From NCBI GenBank assembly GCA_963809715.1, contig CAWEKO010000007.1, positions 496,001 to 560,000 of the forward strand: a DNA stretch of 64,000 nucleotides. Direction: 5' to 3'. Numbering within the stretch: the first letter of the stretch is position 1; every line of letters starts with the position of its first letter. The notes under the pieces are model-generated. The model made no database searches. It saw only the letters and a program-made list of their open reading frames with translations, and had not been told where the DNA came from. Made by a program: the position numbers and the translations under genes. Source of the DNA: Bog-473 sp963809715 (GTDB taxonomy: Bacteria; Actinomycetota; Acidimicrobiia; Acidimicrobiales; RAAP-2). Positions 9,517-18,654 of this stretch are shown piece by piece.

Positions 9517-10365
9517 TCAGGCGAGGCCCCGGGCCTCCTCGACCCGATGCTTCCAGACGATGGCCAAAGCAAGGACCGCGACACAGCCGGCCAAGACCAG
9601 CCAATGGGTGAGCGCCAAGGTGTGGCCGTCGAGCGAGGCTATGGCCAACGAGACTTGGTGGTAGCTCGGCACGAGGTGGGCAACGAACTGGAGCGAGCCA
9701 GGCATTTGGTCGACCGGAGTGAAGAGCCCACCGAAGTATCCGAGGACGAACATGAGCCCGGTGACGACGGGGAACGCGGCCTCGGTCGTCACCAGGAAGC
9801 CGATGAAGACTCCGAGAACGGCAAACGGGAGGGAGGTGGCCCAAAGCAAGACGGTCAGCTCGATCCACGTCGTGGCAGCCAATCGGACGTCGCCGAAGCC
9901 GGCACCGACCGCCTCCACCAAGACGATCACCGGGAGCACCACGAGCATGCTGGCGACAATCTTGGTACCGACATACGACCAGGCGGGAATCGGAGTGATT
10001 CTAAGCTGGCGGGCCCATCCAGATGCTCGTTCCATCGAAAGGCGGCTACCCGCTGCGTTGAGAGCGGCCACCAGCGCGCCGAAAGAGCACATCGACACCA
10101 TGAGGTAGATGCGCCAAGGCACCGTGCCGTCGACGACTTTTCCTGCCGTATGGTCGCCGAGGAAGAGCATGTAGAAGATCACTGGGAAGCCGACCGTGAT
10201 GGCGAGAAACTTCCAGCTCCGTAACAGCCGCCCGACCTCGAATCGGCCAAAAGCCAGAAGTGGGCGCAGGCGGCTGCGCCAGCTGTCGCGCGGCACGGGA
10301 TCCTCTGAGCTGCGCCCGTTTTGACGATCCGGCAGGTTTGGCGGGGCGATCGAAAGAGCGGTCAC
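9517..10365 (-). CDS. ABC-2 type transporter permease
   Basis: This 282-residue integral membrane protein has about six membrane segments, including FLAITVGFPVIFYMLFLG, IYLMVSMCSFGALVAALNAA and VVTGLMFVLGYFGGLFTPVD. The segment MERASGWARQLRITPIPAWSYV is the cytoplasmic loop typical of ABC-2 exporters of the drug/polyketide type. The GTG at 10365 is chosen because it overlaps the TGA of the ATP-binding gene by four bases (GTGA), giving translational coupling. With its partner it forms an exporter of unknown substrate, likely a lipid, antibiotic or other hydrophobic compound. Confidence 0.85.
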   Translation of the reverse strand: MTALSIAPPNLPDRQNGRSSEDPVPRDSWRSRLRPLLAFGRFEVGRLLRSWKFLAITVGFPVIFYMLFLGDHTAGKVVDGTVPWRIYLMVSMCSFGALVAALNAAGSRLSMERASGWARQLRITPIPAWSYVGTKIVASMLVVLPVIVLVEAVGAGFGDVRLAATTWIELTVLLWATSLPFAVLGVFIGFLVTTEAAFPVVTGLMFVLGYFGGLFTPVDQMPGSLQFVAHLVPSYHQVSLAIASLDGHTLALTHWLVLAGCVAVLALAIVWKHRVEEARGLA

Positions 10366-11378
10366 GACTGGTCTCGAGCCAGAGTGAACGGGGACTGGGT
10401 CGCGGCGGGAATGGTCGGGAGGGCTGCTTGGACGGCACGGCACTCGGTCAATGTCACGAAGGCCTGCTCCAGCCCGGCTCCGGTCACCTCGAGGTCACGG
10501 AATGGGACGCCACGACTAACCAGTTCGCGGATAGTCGCGTCAGCATCCAGGGAATCAATCGAGACGCCAGTGCCTCGGATCTCGACCTCCGTGACGCCTT
10601 CGAGGTCGGAGAAATCTGCACGGTCCGGCCGGTCGAAGACGAATCGGAGCCGCCGGGTGGCTACAGCCGCCTTCAGGGTGGCGCCGGGGCCGTCTGCCAC
10701 GACCTTGCCGTGGTTGAGTACGACGACGCGGTCGGCGATCTCATCGGCCTCCGCCAGATGGTGGGTGGCGAAGAGCACTGTGCGACCCTCGTCCCCGAAT
10801 GCACGCATCATGCGCCAGAATCCCTGGCGGGATTCCACGTCCATTGCGGAGGTCGGCTCGTCGAGGAATACGACCTCGGGATCGCCTGCGATCGCGATGG
10901 CGAATCGGACCCGCTGGGCCTGGCCGCCCGAGAGCCGGTCGGTCCTCTGGCGTAGGAGCGTACCGATGTTCGCTCGTTCGACGATCTGGTCACGCGGTGC
11001 GGGCCGACGGTACAGCCGCCGGACCAGGCCGAGCGCCTCGTCGACGCGGACGCCGGGTGGGAGGCCGATGCCCGAGCCAGCCTGGAGCATGGCACCCACG
11101 CGCCCGGCCGCCACCGACTGGCGTGGATCGCTCCCGAGAACTTCGACGCGGCCTTCCTGCGGTCGGACGAGACCGAGCAGCGCTGAGATGGTGGTCGACT
11201 TGCCGGCTCCGTTCGGTCCGAGCAGCGCAAGCACCTCGCCCCGTGGCACGTCCAAGTCCAGCCGGTCGAGGGCAATCCGAGATCCATAGCGGTGGGTGAC
11301 GCTTTGGAAGGACAGCGCCACTGGGCGCGGCCGCGGCGGGGCGAGTGCGCCGGGCGGTGCTGCTACAAGGGAAGACAA
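10362..11378 (-). CDS. ABC transporter ATP-binding protein (ABC-2 exporter, DrrA/CcmA type)
   Basis: The energising subunit of the exporter carries Walker A GPNGAGKST, Q-loop AMLQAGSG, signature LSGGQAQR, Walker B VVFLDEPTSAMD and H-loop ATHHLAEAD in order. A C-terminal 80-residue regulatory part is typical of DrrA-like proteins. The start is a TTG at 11378, seven bases after GGAG at 11386-11389; the frame is open further upstream and a GTG at 11321 is an alternative. The gene is upstream of and coupled to the permease by a 4-bp overlap. The Asp after the Walker B Glu-Pro-Thr-Ser stretch (SAMD) shows the domain is catalytically complete. Confidence 0.85.
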   Translation of the reverse strand: MSSLVAAPPGALAPPRPRPVALSFQSVTHRYGSRIALDRLDLDVPRGEVLALLGPNGAGKSTTISALLGLVRPQEGRVEVLGSDPRQSVAAGRVGAMLQAGSGIGLPPGVRVDEALGLVRRLYRRPAPRDQIVERANIGTLLRQRTDRLSGGQAQRVRFAIAIAGDPEVVFLDEPTSAMDVESRQGFWRMMRAFGDEGRTVLFATHHLAEADEIADRVVVLNHGKVVADGPGATLKAAVATRRLRFVFDRPDRADFSDLEGVTEVEIRGTGVSIDSLDADATIRELVSRGVPFRDLEVTGAGLEQAFVTLTECRAVQAALPTIPAATQSPFTLARDQS

Positions 11379-11574
11379 GGAAGTTCTCCGACGGCTCAGG
11401 CCGCGCTCGCGTGGTGGAAGGCGTAGCGTACCGTCGCCACAGCCGTGGCGGCGGTCGGCAGGCCAAAGAATGACAAAGAAGTAACAATTCCTCCGATCGG
11501 GATTTGCATCGCGGCCCAGGGTTGCCCGGATTTTCACCACAAACGGATTGAGCGTTCACGAGTTGTTTCGGCGG

Positions 11575-12459
11575 CTAGTTGGCGCCGACCACCTTGAAGT
11601 CCTGGTTGACAAAGACGTGGTGTGGCCAGTTGACGCCGATGTAGTGGACCTCGTACTCGCCGTTACTCAACTTCACTACACGATCGACGATTCCTCCCGG
11701 ATAGGCCGCCAGCGCAGCTTTCGTCGCCTTATTGGCTGACGTTCCGCTGACGATGGTCCCCGATCCCTGGCTGTAACTGGCGGGGATCTGACCGGCCTGC
11801 TTTGAGGTTTCGGCTGCGCCTCTCTCGAATGGGACGACCGTTGCAGCGGTGGATGGCTCGGATCCACCTCCACTCGTTTGCACCAGCACCTGCGTCGCCC
11901 TGATGGTCGTTGAGCTGACGGTCCCCAGTACTAGGACGTGTTCGCCCTTGGAGATGGCGTTCTTGGCCGCCGAGGTCGCCCCTCTTTCGTATTTCGTCGC
12001 GGAAACCTCGTCGACCGTCACCTCCTGACCCGCAGACGTCGTCAGGGTGAAGCTCGACTTGGCCACGTTCCCGACTGTGCCCGACGATCCTCCTGGGGCC
12101 GGTCCAGATCGTGCATTGGAACCTTGTCCTCCGGATCCAAGATGCCCAGCAGTGCTGGTCGTGGCAACGGATTGTGCGGCTCCTGCGGAGGACGGCGCGT
12201 CGACACCGACGAACAGTCCGGTGACCGAACCCACCAGCGCGGCGACAGCGAAAAAACCTCGCCTCATGTGCGACGGCGAGCGCCGGACCCGAGAGCGGGG
12301 GGCCTGCTCGGCCATGGTGGCAGAGACTGGCCAATTTGACGAAGACGCAGCTGGGAGAAGCGGAACAGGAGACTCGTCTGCGATGTCTTCGGCAGGCGTT
12401 GACCCTGACGTTTTGCCCAGTTCGGGATCCCCGGGGCTGATTGGTTCATAACCACTCAT
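11575..12459 (-). CDS. Membrane-anchored secreted protein with DUF5666-like region
   Basis: This 294-residue protein starts at ATG 12459 with GAGGAG seven bases upstream. A Pro- and Ser-rich cytoplasmic stretch of about 70 residues leads to one membrane span (GFFAVAALVGSVTGLFVGV). A Gly/Ser linker follows, then a small beta domain (SFTLTTSAGQEVTVDEVSATKYE through HVLVLGTVSSTTIRATQVLV) like DUF5666, which is found in secreted actinobacterial proteins. The last 60 residues (IVDRVVKLSNGEYEVHYIGV) look like a PepSY-type strand-helix unit. The protein probably faces the cell wall, with function unknown. A possible partner is the ABC exporter downstream, but that link is only proximity. Confidence 0.65.
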   Translation of the reverse strand: MSGYEPISPGDPELGKTSGSTPAEDIADESPVPLLPAASSSNWPVSATMAEQAPRSRVRRSPSHMRRGFFAVAALVGSVTGLFVGVDAPSSAGAAQSVATTSTAGHLGSGGQGSNARSGPAPGGSSGTVGNVAKSSFTLTTSAGQEVTVDEVSATKYERGATSAAKNAISKGEHVLVLGTVSSTTIRATQVLVQTSGGGSEPSTAATVVPFERGAAETSKQAGQIPASYSQGSGTIVSGTSANKATKAALAAYPGGIVDRVVKLSNGEYEVHYIGVNWPHHVFVNQDFKVVGAN

Positions 12460-12844
12460 GACGGCACTCCTCAAGCTCAGGTATCCAGAGTGCAGGCCAT
12501 TCATGTGAGCCCCCTGTAGGCCGCCTGCGTTGCGGCTCCAAATCGTCCGCCATTGATTACGTTTGCCGGAGGTTCGCCTGGGCGAGCGACCTTCGTCGGG
12601 CTCTCGCGTTTGGGCATGCGATTGCTGTAGCTGCGTTGTTCCAAAGCCGAGTCCTGAGACTCAGATCCACTTGGAACCGCGGTGCCCGACCGGATCTGGC
12701 CGCACTCCACGGACCCCTGGTGTTCGATTTGTTCCAGACAAGGACGTGGGAACCGTGTTCCGCCGCTCAGCGGTCCTGGCTAGAACACGGATTCGGCTTA
12801 TCGGAACACTTCGGGAAAGTTTCCCCCTCGGATGAGGCAATGTG
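12460..12844. other. Intergenic, no gene seen
   Basis: About 380 bases between the membrane-anchored protein (start 12459, minus) and the 3' end of the monooxygenase (12845, minus). Plus-strand frames here are long but lack motifs and codon bias. Confidence 0.4.
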
Positions 12845-14638
12845 TCAGCTCTTGTCGATGGCCTCAGCTCGCCGAGTCTTGACGCCCATGAAGTCCGGAT
12901 CCTGGCGCCAGCGCTCCAGATACCCGATGTAGTCCAGAAGGCTCCCCGAATAGGTGAGATTGCGCGCCGCCCGAGCGTCGATCGCCTGCTGCTCGCTGTT
13001 GTAGAAGCTGGGCGTGCAATTCGCGAAGTAACGGGCGCCACCGAAACCAACGGCGTGGAGCACTGAAAGCCAGTCCTCCTCGGCTGTCTCCTCCGGCTCG
13101 AGGGAGACAATCCCCTGTTCGACGCAAGCTTCGACGATGTGCGCCACGTGCTTGGCCGACTCGGAGAGAAGGTGCGAGAAGTTCGTGCCGAACCCACCTT
13201 GAACGAGGCTGATCAGGAGCAGGTTGGGGAATCCGCTGGCTAGCACGCCGTGGAGCGTGTGAGCGCCCCGTTCCCAGCGTTCCGAGAGAGCAATGCCGCC
13301 GACACCCTTGGGGTCAAAGCCGAGCCGGTGGTGCAGGTCCGTGGTGACCTCGAAGCCGGACGCGTAGATGAGCAGGTCGATTGGGTACTCGACGCCGTTC
13401 ACCATGGGCCCGCGCCGGGTGATCTCGTCGACGCCACGACCCTCGGTGTCGACCAGGTGCACGTTGGGTTGGTTGAAGGCGGGAAGGTAGTCGTCGTGGA
13501 AGCAGACTCGCTTGCAGTGCTTCCCCCAGTAGGGCTTGAGCTTCTCCGCCGTCTCGGGATCCTCCACGACTTCCTCGACGCGTTGTCTGATCCCCTCCAT
13601 GACGTCGAAGTCGATCTCTTCGAGCGCCGCGGCCTTCACCGGGTCGACGGCCTTCTGGGTGTCGACCCACATCACCTGGGTCCAACCGTCGCTCACCAGG
13701 TCAACATCGGGCTGGGCGCCGGTCACCGCCTGGGTGAAGTTGACGATCCGCTCGTGCTGCCAGCCGGGCTCGAGGTTCTTGAACCACTCGACGTCGGTGG
13801 GCTGCTGGTTGCGAATCCCAACCGCGCCCGGGGTGCGCTGGAAGACATAGAGCTCCTTGGCGGCACGTGCGATCTGTGGCACCACTTGCACGGCGGTGGC
13901 ACCGGTACCGATGACGCCGACCCGCTTGTCGGCAAGTTTGTCCATGGGATCGGTGGGGCTACCACCCGTGTAGCCGTAGTCCCACCGGCTGGTGTGGAAG
14001 GCCTTACCCTCGAAATCGTCGATCCCGCGAATTCCCGGCAGCTTGGCCTTGTGCAGGATGCCGCCGGCCAGGACCAGGAAACGGGTCGAGAGCAGATCGT
14101 CCCGGCTGGTGCTGACCTGCCAGCGCAACGCCTCTTCGTCCCACTCGGCGCCCGTGACGTCGGTCTGGAAGAGCGTCTGCGGATAAAGGTCGAACGTCCG
14201 GCCCAGCAACTTGGAGTACTCGAAGATCTCCGGCGCGCTGGCGTAGTGCTCCGTTGGCATGAAACCCGTCTCTTCGAGGAGCGGCAGATACACATATGAC
14301 TCGACGTCGCACATGCAGCCCGGGTACCGGTTCCAATACCAGGTGCCGCCAAAGTCTCCCGCCTTCTCGACGATCCGGATGTCGTCGATCCCGTGCTTTT
14401 TGAGGTCGATCGCAGTCAGCATCCCGGCGAACCCGCCGCCAACGACAACGACGGTGGTGTCCTCGATGACCGGGTCACGGGTGAACCCGGGCTCGACGAA
14501 GGGGTCCCGGTCCAGCTCCTCTCCGAGCTCACGCCACTGGGCCATGCCCTCGGGCCGGAGGCGCTTCTGCTGCTCTTCCCGGTACCGCTGGCGCAGTTTT
14601 TCGATCGACGCGTCTGCGCTCTCGTTCTGTTCCATCAC
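12845..14638 (-). CDS. Flavin-dependent Baeyer-Villiger monooxygenase (cyclohexanone/steroid type)
   Basis: This 597-residue class B flavoprotein inserts oxygen next to a ketone, using NADPH and FAD. The first Rossmann site is VVVVGGGFAGM (residues 63-73), the second VIGTGATAV (242-250). The Baeyer-Villiger fingerprint FxGxxxHxxxW appears as FEGKAFHTSRW at 209-219. The 60-residue N-terminal extension before the FAD site is usual for the cyclohexanone/phenylacetone/steroid-monooxygenase branch. The gene is intact, and its upstream region at 14811-14850 holds a palindrome containing the KstR half-sites. This suggests control by a steroid- or fatty-acid-responsive TetR repressor and a role in ring-ketone breakdown. 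Substrate is inference. Confidence 0.9.
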   Translation of the reverse strand: MMEQNESADASIEKLRQRYREEQQKRLRPEGMAQWRELGEELDRDPFVEPGFTRDPVIEDTTVVVVGGGFAGMLTAIDLKKHGIDDIRIVEKAGDFGGTWYWNRYPGCMCDVESYVYLPLLEETGFMPTEHYASAPEIFEYSKLLGRTFDLYPQTLFQTDVTGAEWDEEALRWQVSTSRDDLLSTRFLVLAGGILHKAKLPGIRGIDDFEGKAFHTSRWDYGYTGGSPTDPMDKLADKRVGVIGTGATAVQVVPQIARAAKELYVFQRTPGAVGIRNQQPTDVEWFKNLEPGWQHERIVNFTQAVTGAQPDVDLVSDGWTQVMWVDTQKAVDPVKAAALEEIDFDVMEGIRQRVEEVVEDPETAEKLKPYWGKHCKRVCFHDDYLPAFNQPNVHLVDTEGRGVDEITRRGPMVNGVEYPIDLLIYASGFEVTTDLHHRLGFDPKGVGGIALSERWERGAHTLHGVLASGFPNLLLISLVQGGFGTNFSHLLSESAKHVAHIVEACVEQGIVSLEPEETAEEDWLSVLHAVGFGGARYFANCTPSFYNSEQQAIDARAARNLTYSGSLLDYIGYLERWRQDPDFMGVKTRRAEAIDKS

Positions 14639-14810
14639 TCTCGCTCTTCCCTCAGGACTGCACCTGCCGACCGCGTCATACAGCGCGACGCTTCGGGCAC
14701 GAACTCTGCTGCGAGGCTTCAGGACGGTCCCGTCGTCCGTGCCGCCTCCGATTAGGCACTGCAGCGAAAGAAAAAAGAGATTCGACTGGCTCCATCAAGG
14801 ACTTCCTGCG

Positions 14811-14850
14811 ATTTGTGAGAAATTAGAACGAGTTCTAGTTTCTCACAAAT
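14811..14850. promoter_or_regulatory. 40-bp nested palindrome with a KstR-type core
   Basis: The outer arms ATTTGTGAGAAA and TTTCTCACAAAT are perfect inverted repeats. The inner part TTAGAACGAGTTCTAG fits the KstR consensus TnnAACnnGTTnnA. Only one base pair and the centre break the 40-base symmetry. It is AT-rich against a GC-rich background and lies 172 bases upstream of the monooxygenase start. Likely the operator of the monooxygenase gene; the regulator is not in this window. Confidence 0.65.
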
Positions 14851-15252
14851 CCAGCAGCTTGCACGAACGGACATCGATGTCTGACGGGGCCGCCCCTGTG
14901 TTTCTCAGCGCCTGCGCCTACGTCAATTGGGTTCGTCGAAGAGAGATTAGGGAACCGTCAGGAATTCCTCTACCTGCTTAAGAGGGGGCTCAACCGGGCC
15001 GGCCGACGTCGCCCGGGTCAGACGGCCATGCCGGTGCCAGGACACGGATCCGGGTCCTTTCGTGTGCTGATTGTGCCCTGTGAAGTGTTAACGCACCTCC
15101 AACAGCGTTCCCACCTGCACGTATGCAGCAGAACCGCTCTTCGAGGTGGCGGGAATCGAACGGTGAGGTCCTGTTCTGCATAAGCGCCACGGGACACCCA
15201 TCCTCAAGAGAGGTGCCCAGACCGCCCCGTCTGTGGCGCGGCGCCTAAACCC
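14851..15252. other. Intergenic with a tRNA-3'-end-like stretch
   Basis: No gene was recognised. On the minus strand 15143-15161 reads GTTCGATTCCCGCCACCTC, identical in form to the T-loop and acceptor side of a tRNA. The 5' half of a tRNA is missing and the T-stem cannot pair, so it is not a functional tRNA. It could be an attachment-site remnant or chance. Confidence 0.35.
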
Positions 15253-15981
15253 TTACTGGCGCTCCCATACAGAGATGTGTTTCCTGCTCTCACTCGTGAA
15301 GGGTGATCGGTCCCAATCGGCCCATCGTTCGCTCAACCTCATCCCAGCGATCTCAGCCATGAGGTCAAGCTCGGCTGGCCATGCGTATCGAAACGGTGAC
15401 TCGACGTGTCCACCCCGGCCGTCTACGACCACATAGTGATGCGACACGCCCTGTTGGTTGACGACGTCAAGCGTGTCGAATCCGACGTGGTCAGGGCTCA
15501 GATCAAAAGGTAGCACGGCGGCACCTGGTGGAAACCGTCGGAGGTCGATGACGTTCAGTTCCATGGCGAAGACTCCACCCGGTCTCAGGTGACGCGAAGC
15601 GTTGCGGAAGGTCTCTACCCACTCGGACTGTTCAAGCAGGTTGGAAATGCTGTTGTAGACGACATAGACCAATGAGAAATCACCAGCCACTGTTGTCGTT
15701 GCAAAGTCGCCCACCGTTGTTCCTATGGCTTCGGAGCCGGGTTTGCGACGCAGTTGTTCGATCATGTCGGCTGAGATGTCAATTCCATGGACCTCGATGC
15801 CGCGCTCGCTAAGCGGAAATGCAATCCGACCTGTTCCGATCCCGAACTCCAATGCTCGACCACCGTGTGCTAGCCCGGCAAGGAAGTCCGCCGTCGCGTC
15901 CAGCAGCGCCGGGTCCCACATCTCGGAGGACCCGCTGTCGTAGTACGTCGCCTTGATACCCGTGAATAGGTTCTGCGGCAT
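15253..15981 (-). CDS. Class I SAM-dependent methyltransferase
   Basis: This 242-residue Rossmann methyltransferase shows motif I ALEFGIGTGRIAFPL, the acidic end of strand 2 in VHGIDISADMI, and motif IV-like FSLVYVVYNSISNLL, followed by LRPGGVFAMELNV. The C-terminal part (PAELDLMAEIAGMRLSERW) is typical of small-molecule methyltransferases. ATG 15981 is chosen over the more distal start at 16041 because AATACT ends six bases upstream, which suits a leaderless message. The substrate is unknown. The gene is intact and monocistronic. Confidence 0.75.
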   Translation of the reverse strand: MPQNLFTGIKATYYDSGSSEMWDPALLDATADFLAGLAHGGRALEFGIGTGRIAFPLSERGIEVHGIDISADMIEQLRRKPGSEAIGTTVGDFATTTVAGDFSLVYVVYNSISNLLEQSEWVETFRNASRHLRPGGVFAMELNVIDLRRFPPGAAVLPFDLSPDHVGFDTLDVVNQQGVSHHYVVVDGRGGHVESPFRYAWPAELDLMAEIAGMRLSERWADWDRSPFTSESRKHISVWERQ

Positions 15982-16518
15982 GAGGACAGTATTGCCCTCT
16001 GTACCCCAGTCCGAAAGGTTCCGCGGGAGGCCCGAAGTCAATCACCCCTGTCAGTCGACCGCCCCGGCGTTAGCAGAATCTCGGCGGGTGGGCAGCCTGA
16101 TCACAGACGCAGGCGCACCAGCTCGGGTTCTAATGCCAAGCGCGCATCCATACCCTCACAGGGGTACGCTCCGGAACCGGTGACGACGGTACGGCGGTGT
16201 TGCAGACGTCCGACTTGCAGCAAAGCGACCCTTAGCCCTGCCAACCATCGCCGATGTGATCCTGGCGGGGATGGCACTCATGCAAACCACACCTGACGGC
16301 GATGACAGCAAGAAACCGTCGGCCAAAGGAGACGGATCTTCTGGCCGCCCCTTTTGATATGCAACTGAACAAGGTAGGAGATGGTTGACTTGGTAACCGA
16401 TTGACCCTGTTCTTCTCGATCCAGCCTTGGCCATTCCGACCACCGTTCGGGCCAAGCGGCGGCCAGCCTGGGCCATGAAGCCGGGACACGGATCATCGGC
16501 TTGGGGCATCGTCATGGA
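15982..16518. other. Intergenic, no gene seen
   Basis: About 540 bases upstream of the methyltransferase and downstream of the small secreted protein gene. Several long frames overlap but have no motifs, ribosome sites or codon bias. Confidence 0.4.
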
Positions 16519-16963
16519 CTACCCCGCAGGGATCGGGGTTAGGTAGCCGACGAGGGTGGTGGCGAAGCCGCAGACCGCTGACCCGGAATCGAGCGACACG
16601 GGCATGAACTGATCGGCGACCTCTGAGCTGCTGCTCCCCTGGAAGACCGTTCCGTCAGAGGCCGCTACGAGCGGGTATGCATGACTAGCTCCATTCAGAA
16701 CGATGCTGAGACTGCAATCCCCTACGTTTCGGTATAGAGCGTCCGTGATCGTCAGCCTGTCACCCACCGGAACGGTCAAGGTGGTCGAGGTGCTGGCTGG
16801 GATCGACTGCGACCCAGGCATGTTTGGCGATGTACTGAGCATCTGACTGCCCAGTCGAGGTCGAAGCCGCTGTACTGGCCCCGTGCGCCACACCTGCGAA
16901 CGTGATTCCGCCGACGAGCACACCGCCCGCAAGGAATGCTCCGAGTGCTTGCTTCGTGAACAT
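16519..16963 (-). pseudogene. Small secreted protein, frameshifted
   Basis: ATG 16963, five bases after GGAG, opens a clear signal peptide: MFTKQALGAFLAGGVLVGG and then ITFAGVAHGASTAAS. The first frame runs to a stop at 16760. Between about 16800 and 16825 the sense passes into another frame that reads TLTVPVGDRLTITDALYRN, then NVGDCSLSIVLNGASHAYPL, and ends at 16519. The joined protein would be about 147 residues with two Cys in the mature part, perhaps a disulfide-bonded beta fold. No family was recognised. It sits next to another broken small secreted gene (17063-17441) on the same strand. Confidence 0.55.
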
Positions 16964-17062
16964 GACTGCTCCTCTCTTCCGCTGCCGGAAGAAGAAGTAT
17001 GGCGCTCCAGCCCGGCGTGCGTCTCGGCGATCATGATGCCCGAAGTGACGAAGGTTCAGGGT

Positions 17063-17441
17063 CTAGCTGGAACCCCAGAGGGACCAGCAGATAGCGTTGG
17101 CGCCACGGACCAGTTTGCAGGTCAAACCGGCTTGGATGCCGCCAAACGGGCCGGTGTAGCACTTCCCTCGCCAGGTGCCCTGGAATGTCAGGCCCGTGTC
17201 GTCACCGGCGGTCCACGTCATGTCAATCGTGGTGTCCGTTTGGCTGAAGGTCCCGGCGTCGCCATCGAACTCCATGTGGGGGCGATATGAAGGTGCCCTT
17301 GGTGGTATGGAATTTGACCCATTCGCATGACCCACCACCGACCACCTTCATCGTCCAGATCGCACGGTCGTCGATTTGGCCGGTCGCCGGAGGTGCTGTC
17401 GAAGCTGCACCAGCTCCCGCAAATCCGACAGTCGCTGTCAT
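17063..17441 (-). pseudogene. Second small secreted protein, frameshifted
   Basis: The signal-peptide end is visible as MTATVGFAGAGAASTAPPA after ATG 17441. The hydrophobic stretch continues upstream in frame as AALAAGLA but meets a stop, so the true start may also be damaged. The first frame carries IWTMKVVGGGSCEWVKFHTT. Near 17280-17290 the sense moves to another frame: MEFDGDAGTFSQTDTTIDMT, then GTWRGKCYTGPFGGIQAGLT, ending at 17063. The mature protein would be about 105 residues, beta-rich with several Cys. It resembles secreted lipocalin-sized proteins, but no family can be named. Confidence 0.5.
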
Positions 17442-17733
17442 GGCGAGTCCTGCCGCTAATGCTGCTACTCATCGCAACGTGTCTTCCTCTCACCGCCGGA
17501 GAGGACCGCCCTTCTGCCAGCGTTCGCCTGGCGTCAGCATGCACCAGATTCTGGCGGGCAGAGGGGAGTCTTGTCCGCTGAAAGCGGAACTACGTCAGCA
17601 CGACGTCGATCGAGAGTCAGGAGCTCCGAATCGGTGCAACAGAGTATCGGTGGAATACGCAACAGGGCAGTCCGCTTCCCAAATCTCAGACTTGTTCGAA
17701 GGGGCGTCGAGTTGGGCGGGGATAGATCAGGGT
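17442..17733. other. Intergenic, no gene seen
   Basis: Just under 300 bases between the secreted protein gene and the end of the acetyltransferase. Nothing recognisable. Confidence 0.35.
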
Positions 17734-18654
17734 CTAGAAGTACCAGCCAGAAGGGATCCAGGGGACCGGGACGGCCATGCCGTCAACGAACAAGGATCCG
17801 CGTATCTGCGCCGTGAGACGCGCCTGATGGAGTACGTCGAACGCCCACTGCTGAGCAGCGGTGAGCCCGTCTATCAGGATCTGTCCCTCTGAGCCCGCAA
17901 GGAACCGCCACAGGAGGACGGCGGCTGTCTGCTCGTCAGTTGCCCCCAGCATGACCAGTCGGTCCGGGTGCCAAAGCACCCACCCTCGCCCGGGGTCGTT
18001 GTCCACCACGTCAATGCGGCAGCGCCCGTCACTCAGTGCGAACGCCACGTCTTCGGTACGCGAACGGCCCAGCTGTACCTCCACCTCGGCCACCAATTCG
18101 AGGTACCCCTCATCGCCGTCCCGACCGGGCAACGAGGGTGGGATGGCCCGGCGATCGGGTTGGCCTCCCATCTCGGCCGTCGGGTGCATGGCCAGTCCGG
18201 CCAAGAAGTAGCGGCGCATGGCCCGGGGGTCCGGCGAGGACTGAATCATGCGCTCGGTAGCGCCGGCGGCGTAGCCCATGGCCGCCTCGAGGAGCCGCGC
18301 GCCCACTCCCCGGCTCTGGAACTCTGGGTGGACGAACAGCATGGACAGCCCCCAGAAGCTCTCCCGTCGTACAGACTCGGCAACGCCCACCACGTGTCCT
18401 TCTGAGACCGCCACCCAAGCTCCGGGCCCGTCGCGCTGCACGAAACGGGCATGGCCCACGCGGCTGGCCTCCAACTGAGCATCGCTTGGTGGGGTGCGCG
18501 GCGGGAGCTGACCCGCTTTTGCCTGCGCGGCAACGGCGGCCTCGACCACGGCAATCACCGCTTCGACATCGTCGAGGGCCATGGGTCGCAGGTCCCATCC
18601 CGCAGCGTCTCCGGTCGCGCCGCGCGGGGATGTCACGCTGTCCATGGGCCCCAT
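17734..18654 (-). CDS. GNAT family acetyltransferase with C-terminal extension
   Basis: In this 306-residue protein, residues 20-160 form a GNAT domain: WDLRPMALDDVEAVIAVVE at the start, strand VVGVAESVRRESFWGLSMLF, and the acetyl-CoA motif VHPEFQSRGVGARLLEAAM. The second half contains an incomplete GNAT-like unit (CRIDVVDNDPGRGWVLWHP) and a hydrophobic tail, as in double-GNAT proteins whose second lobe is inactive. It transfers acetyl from CoA to an unknown amine in the cytoplasm. The start may also be ATG 18645. No operon partner. Confidence 0.8.
   Translation of the reverse strand: MGPMDSVTSPRGATGDAAGWDLRPMALDDVEAVIAVVEAAVAAQAKAGQLPPRTPPSDAQLEASRVGHARFVQRDGPGAWVAVSEGHVVGVAESVRRESFWGLSMLFVHPEFQSRGVGARLLEAAMGYAAGATERMIQSSPDPRAMRRYFLAGLAMHPTAEMGGQPDRRAIPPSLPGRDGDEGYLELVAEVEVQLGRSRTEDVAFALSDGRCRIDVVDNDPGRGWVLWHPDRLVMLGATDEQTAAVLLWRFLAGSEGQILIDGLTAAQQWAFDVLHQARLTAQIRGSLFVDGMAVPVPWIPSGWYF

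Noticed and set aside
9547..11289. Long plus-strand frames over the ABC transporter genes
   Set aside because: They overlap fully with genes that carry all ABC motifs and are low-complexity in composition.
13250..14299. Long plus-strand frame inside the monooxygenase gene
   Set aside because: It is the mirror of a well-supported Baeyer-Villiger enzyme on the other strand.
15141..15220. Possible complete tRNA on the minus strand
   Set aside because: The T-stem cannot pair, no anticodon arm can be folded and the 5' half is missing, so only the 3'-like tail was kept as an observation.
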